This document shows positions 48,071-49,740 of a stretch of DNA of 49,740 bases, one piece after another. Below the pieces are notes generated by a model. The model was not told the origin of the DNA and ran no database searches. It saw only the letters and a list, made by a program, of their open reading frames with translations. The stretch spans positions 1-49,740 of the forward strand of contig JAICWY010000012.1 in the NCBI GenBank assembly GCA_025934645.1, written 5' to 3'. Position numbers and translations under genes: made by a program. The DNA is from Vulcanimicrobiia bacterium (GTDB taxonomy: Bacteria; Vulcanimicrobiota; Vulcanimicrobiia; Vulcanimicrobiales; Vulcanimicrobiaceae). Position 1 is the first letter of the stretch. Each line of letters starts with the position of its first letter.

Positions 48071-48426
48071 TGAGCATCGAGAAGGCGCAAACGGGCATTC
48101 AAGGCGTTCAGCCGCCGCAGTACACGCCCGCGCAGAAGAAAGCGCTTGAGGGCTTGCACAAAGCCGCCACGCAGCTGGAAGGCGTCTTTCTCGACATGCT
48201 CTTCACCGCGATGCGTGACACCGTGCCGAAGCAATCGATCTTCGGCAAAGAGTCCGGCGCGGAAGACACGTTTCAAACGATGCTCGACGAACAGCGCTCG
48301 CAGGCGGTTGCCCAGAGCGGCTCGTTCGGCATCGCGCGCGTGTTGGAAGAACAGCTCAAACAGAGCGTGCTCTCCGACGCGTCGCGCGAATCTAAAACGC
48401 AAGTTCCGAAGGAGTTGGAACCGTGA
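48070..48426 (+). CDS. flgJ: FlgJ-type rod-binding protein (no muramidase domain)
   Basis: A 118-residue rod-assembly factor with only the N-terminal FlgJ domain: KAATQLEGVFLDMLFTAMRDTVPK and the MLDEQRSQAVAQSGSFGIARVLEEQL segment. The C-terminal peptidoglycan hydrolase domain of enteric FlgJ is absent, as in many other phyla, so a separate lytic enzyme must open the wall. ATG 48070 overlaps the flgI stop and the 3' end overlaps flgN. Confidence 0.9.
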   Translation: MSIEKAQTGIQGVQPPQYTPAQKKALEGLHKAATQLEGVFLDMLFTAMRDTVPKQSIFGKESGAEDTFQTMLDEQRSQAVAQSGSFGIARVLEEQLKQSVLSDASRESKTQVPKELEP

Positions 48427-48902
48427 GCGATTCTTGGGAAGCATTCGGCGCGGCGCTGCGCGACGAGTCTGTGGCTCTGCAGCGGCTGAATGCGGCGGCA
48501 ATGCAGTTGACGCAGGTGCTGGTGGACGGCTTGCCCGAGACCATCGTGGCGGCCGACAAAGATTTGAACGACGCGCGAAGCGCGCATCAGAACGCCTCGT
48601 CGATCCGGCGCGGCATGCAGGTGCGCGGCTTCGGAACGCTTACGCTGCAGCAAGTCTGCGCGTATGCGCCGCGGCAGTTGGCCGGCGAGTTCAATCAGCG
48701 CCTCGCGGAGCTCACCTACGGATCCATCTCGCTCGGCATCACGATCGGCAACAACAAGTCGCTGATTCTTGCCGGATTGGACCGCCTGGTCAAAACGACC
48801 GCGAAGTTGCAGGAAACGATGACCGAACGCACGGGCGTCTATAAACGCCGCGGCTACGTCGCACCACCTGGTGCGAGCGTCCTTGTGAGCAGCCAAGTAT
48901 GA
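48423..48902 (+). CDS. flgN: FlgN-like flagellar chaperone
   Basis: A 159-residue helical protein with the FlgN layout: an N-terminal helix (EAFGAALRDESVALQRLNAAA), a middle helical part with RGMQVRGFG, and a C-terminal helix (LDRLVKTTAKLQETM). FlgN keeps hook-junction proteins FlgK and FlgL unfolded for export. Sequence is poorly conserved in this family; the assignment rests on size, helical pattern and place before flgK. GTG 48423 overlaps flgJ. Confidence 0.72.
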   Translation: MSDSWEAFGAALRDESVALQRLNAAAMQLTQVLVDGLPETIVAADKDLNDARSAHQNASSIRRGMQVRGFGTLTLQQVCAYAPRQLAGEFNQRLAELTYGSISLGITIGNNKSLILAGLDRLVKTTAKLQETMTERTGVYKRRGYVAPPGASVLVSSQV

Positions 48903-49740
48903 GCGGATTAGGCAGTTTCTTCGGGATCGGCGTTCTGGGTAACGCCCTCTCGTCGTTCCAACAAGCGGCGGACGTTACGTCGGACAACATTGCGAACGTG
49001 AATACCCCCGGCGCCTCCCGCCAGGTCGTGAATTTGGCGCAGATGCCGGCCGTGGCCGGATCGCCGTTTACGTCCGCGCATTTCGCCGGCACCTACGGCA
49101 ATGGATCCATCGTTGCCAGCGTGCAGCGCATTCACCAGGATTCCTACGACGCGCTCTTCCGCGGCGCGTCGGCTTCGCAGAACTTTTTCTCGACGCAGCA
49201 AGGCTCGCTCACGGCGTTGCAGGCCTCGCTCGGCGAACCCAACAACGGCCTGAACTCGTATTTCACCTCGTTCCAAACGGCTGTCGCGCAGCTCGTGAAT
49301 CAAGCCGGAACCGGCTCGACGAGCGCGCGCGCGAACGTGCTTGCCGCCGCGCAGGCGCTCGCGCAGGCGCTCAATCAAAGCTCGGACACCGTCGCGCAGC
49401 AGAAGAGCCAAGTGCTGCAGCAAGCCGGCGCGATCGTCGGCAAGGTGAACGGTTTGCTGGATCAAATAGCGGCGCTCAACGGACAGATCCGCGCTTCCAC
49501 GGCCGTCGGTGACAATCCGAACACGCTGAAGGATCAGCGAGATCAGCTGATCGATCAAGTCTCCCAGTACGTGTCTACGCAGACGAGCATTCAGCCGGAC
49601 GGATCGGCCCTGGTCACCGTGAACGGACAGGCGCTTGTGAACGACACGGTGGCCTATCACCTCGCCGCGCCCGTCGTGGGTATCGCATCGAACGGCACGC
49701 CGGCATTCAAAATCGACTTCCAAACCAATCCGCCGGCCGC
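48899..49740 (+). CDS. flgK: Flagellar hook-associated protein FlgK (C-terminal part outside window)
   Basis: The first 280 residues of the hook-filament junction protein. The start is ATG 48899, overlapping flgN (ATGA). LGNALSSFQQAADVTSDNIANVNTPGASRQVV holds the rod/hook/HAP N-terminal motif, YDALFRGASASQNFFSTQQGSLTALQASLGEP is FlgK-specific, and LKDQRDQLIDQVSQYVSTQTSIQPDGSALVTVNGQALV is typical of the following domain; all read in parts. No stop appears before 49740, so the protein continues. Confidence 0.93.
   Translation, partial: MSGLGSFFGIGVLGNALSSFQQAADVTSDNIANVNTPGASRQVVNLAQMPAVAGSPFTSAHFAGTYGNGSIVASVQRIHQDSYDALFRGASASQNFFSTQQGSLTALQASLGEPNNGLNSYFTSFQTAVAQLVNQAGTGSTSARANVLAAAQALAQALNQSSDTVAQQKSQVLQQAGAIVGKVNGLLDQIAALNGQIRASTAVGDNPNTLKDQRDQLIDQVSQYVSTQTSIQPDGSALVTVNGQALVNDTVAYHLAAPVVGIASNGTPAFKIDFQTNPPA

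Noticed and set aside
1-49740. CRISPR arrays, insertion sequences, integrases or attachment sites
   Set aside because: No regularly spaced repeats, transposase or integrase motifs were seen in any frame; the tRNA pair has no duplicated 3' end nearby.

Overview
This window looks like a piece of chromosome from a high-GC, motile, diderm bacterium. The evidence is direct for three points: flagellar P-ring and L-ring genes (flgI, flgH) need an outer membrane, ATG/GTG/TTG starts often follow GGAGG-type ribosome sites, and genes are packed with 1-35 bp overlaps. The rsmD-coaD-(coiled coil)-PDZ/Lon protease order resembles the Gram-positive rsmD-coaD-ylbL neighbourhood. A diderm lineage near the Terrabacteria, such as Eremiobacterota/Vulcanimicrobiota (WPS-2), would fit, but this is an inference that needs a marker-gene tree. 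There is no sign of phage, insertion sequence, transposase or CRISPR array.

Layout: 1-2.2 kb holds a partial dienelactone hydrolase, a DUF5069 protein and two membrane proteins. tRNA-Gly(CCC), tRNA-Cys(GCA) and a terminator follow. 2.5-12.9 kb is a long rightward run: ketopantoate reductase, hisF, hisIE, recG, a double-domain M16 peptidase, a HAD hydrolase, rsmD, coaD, a coiled-coil protein and a SepM/YlbL-type protease. 12.9-19.1 kb carries a DUF2249-Crp fusion regulator divergent from thiolase, TlpA-like thioredoxin and adenosine deaminase-family genes, then enoyl-CoA hydratase and 3-hydroxyacyl-CoA dehydrogenase on the other strand. Together with the thiolase these give most of a C4 acyl-CoA cycle. 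19.1-24.1 kb holds phoU, a class V aminotransferase, exported proteins, a DUF1264 protein and an ATP-grasp-like protein. 24.1-31.9 kb mixes molybdenum cofactor genes (moaD, moaE, moeB-rhodanese, moaA) with rfbC-like, aldo-keto reductase, queG and LolA-like genes. 32.0-33.6 kb is an ECF sigma factor with an anti-sigma protein that ends in a TonB C-terminal domain. 34-38.4 kb has a cytochrome c lipoprotein, photolyase, a zinc-finger membrane protein and an ABC exporter.

From 38.4 kb to the end the theme is the flagellum: flgB-flgC-fliE, a 4.5-kb interruption (ferritin-like diiron protein, SDR, exported protein, GT39 glycosyltransferase and a 472-bp intergenic region), then flgF-flgG-flgA-flgH-flgI-flgJ-flgN-flgK, cut by the window end.

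The most interesting part is the 472-bp region before flgF. It holds a tandem REP-like repeat, a 166-nt element whose 34-bp closing stem has 29 Watson-Crick and 4 G-U pairs, a G-quadruplex motif, a possible sigma-28 promoter, and a structured leader in which an 11-nt segment can pair with the whole flgF Shine-Dalgarno in competition with a local hairpin. This has the form of a translational switch at the head of the rod/ring operon. Other points of note are the anti-sigma-TonB fusion, the DUF2249-Crp fusion, a hairpin enclosing the start of the DUF1264 gene, an FlgH without a lipobox cysteine, and seven convergent gene pairs that all overlap or lie within 7 bp.
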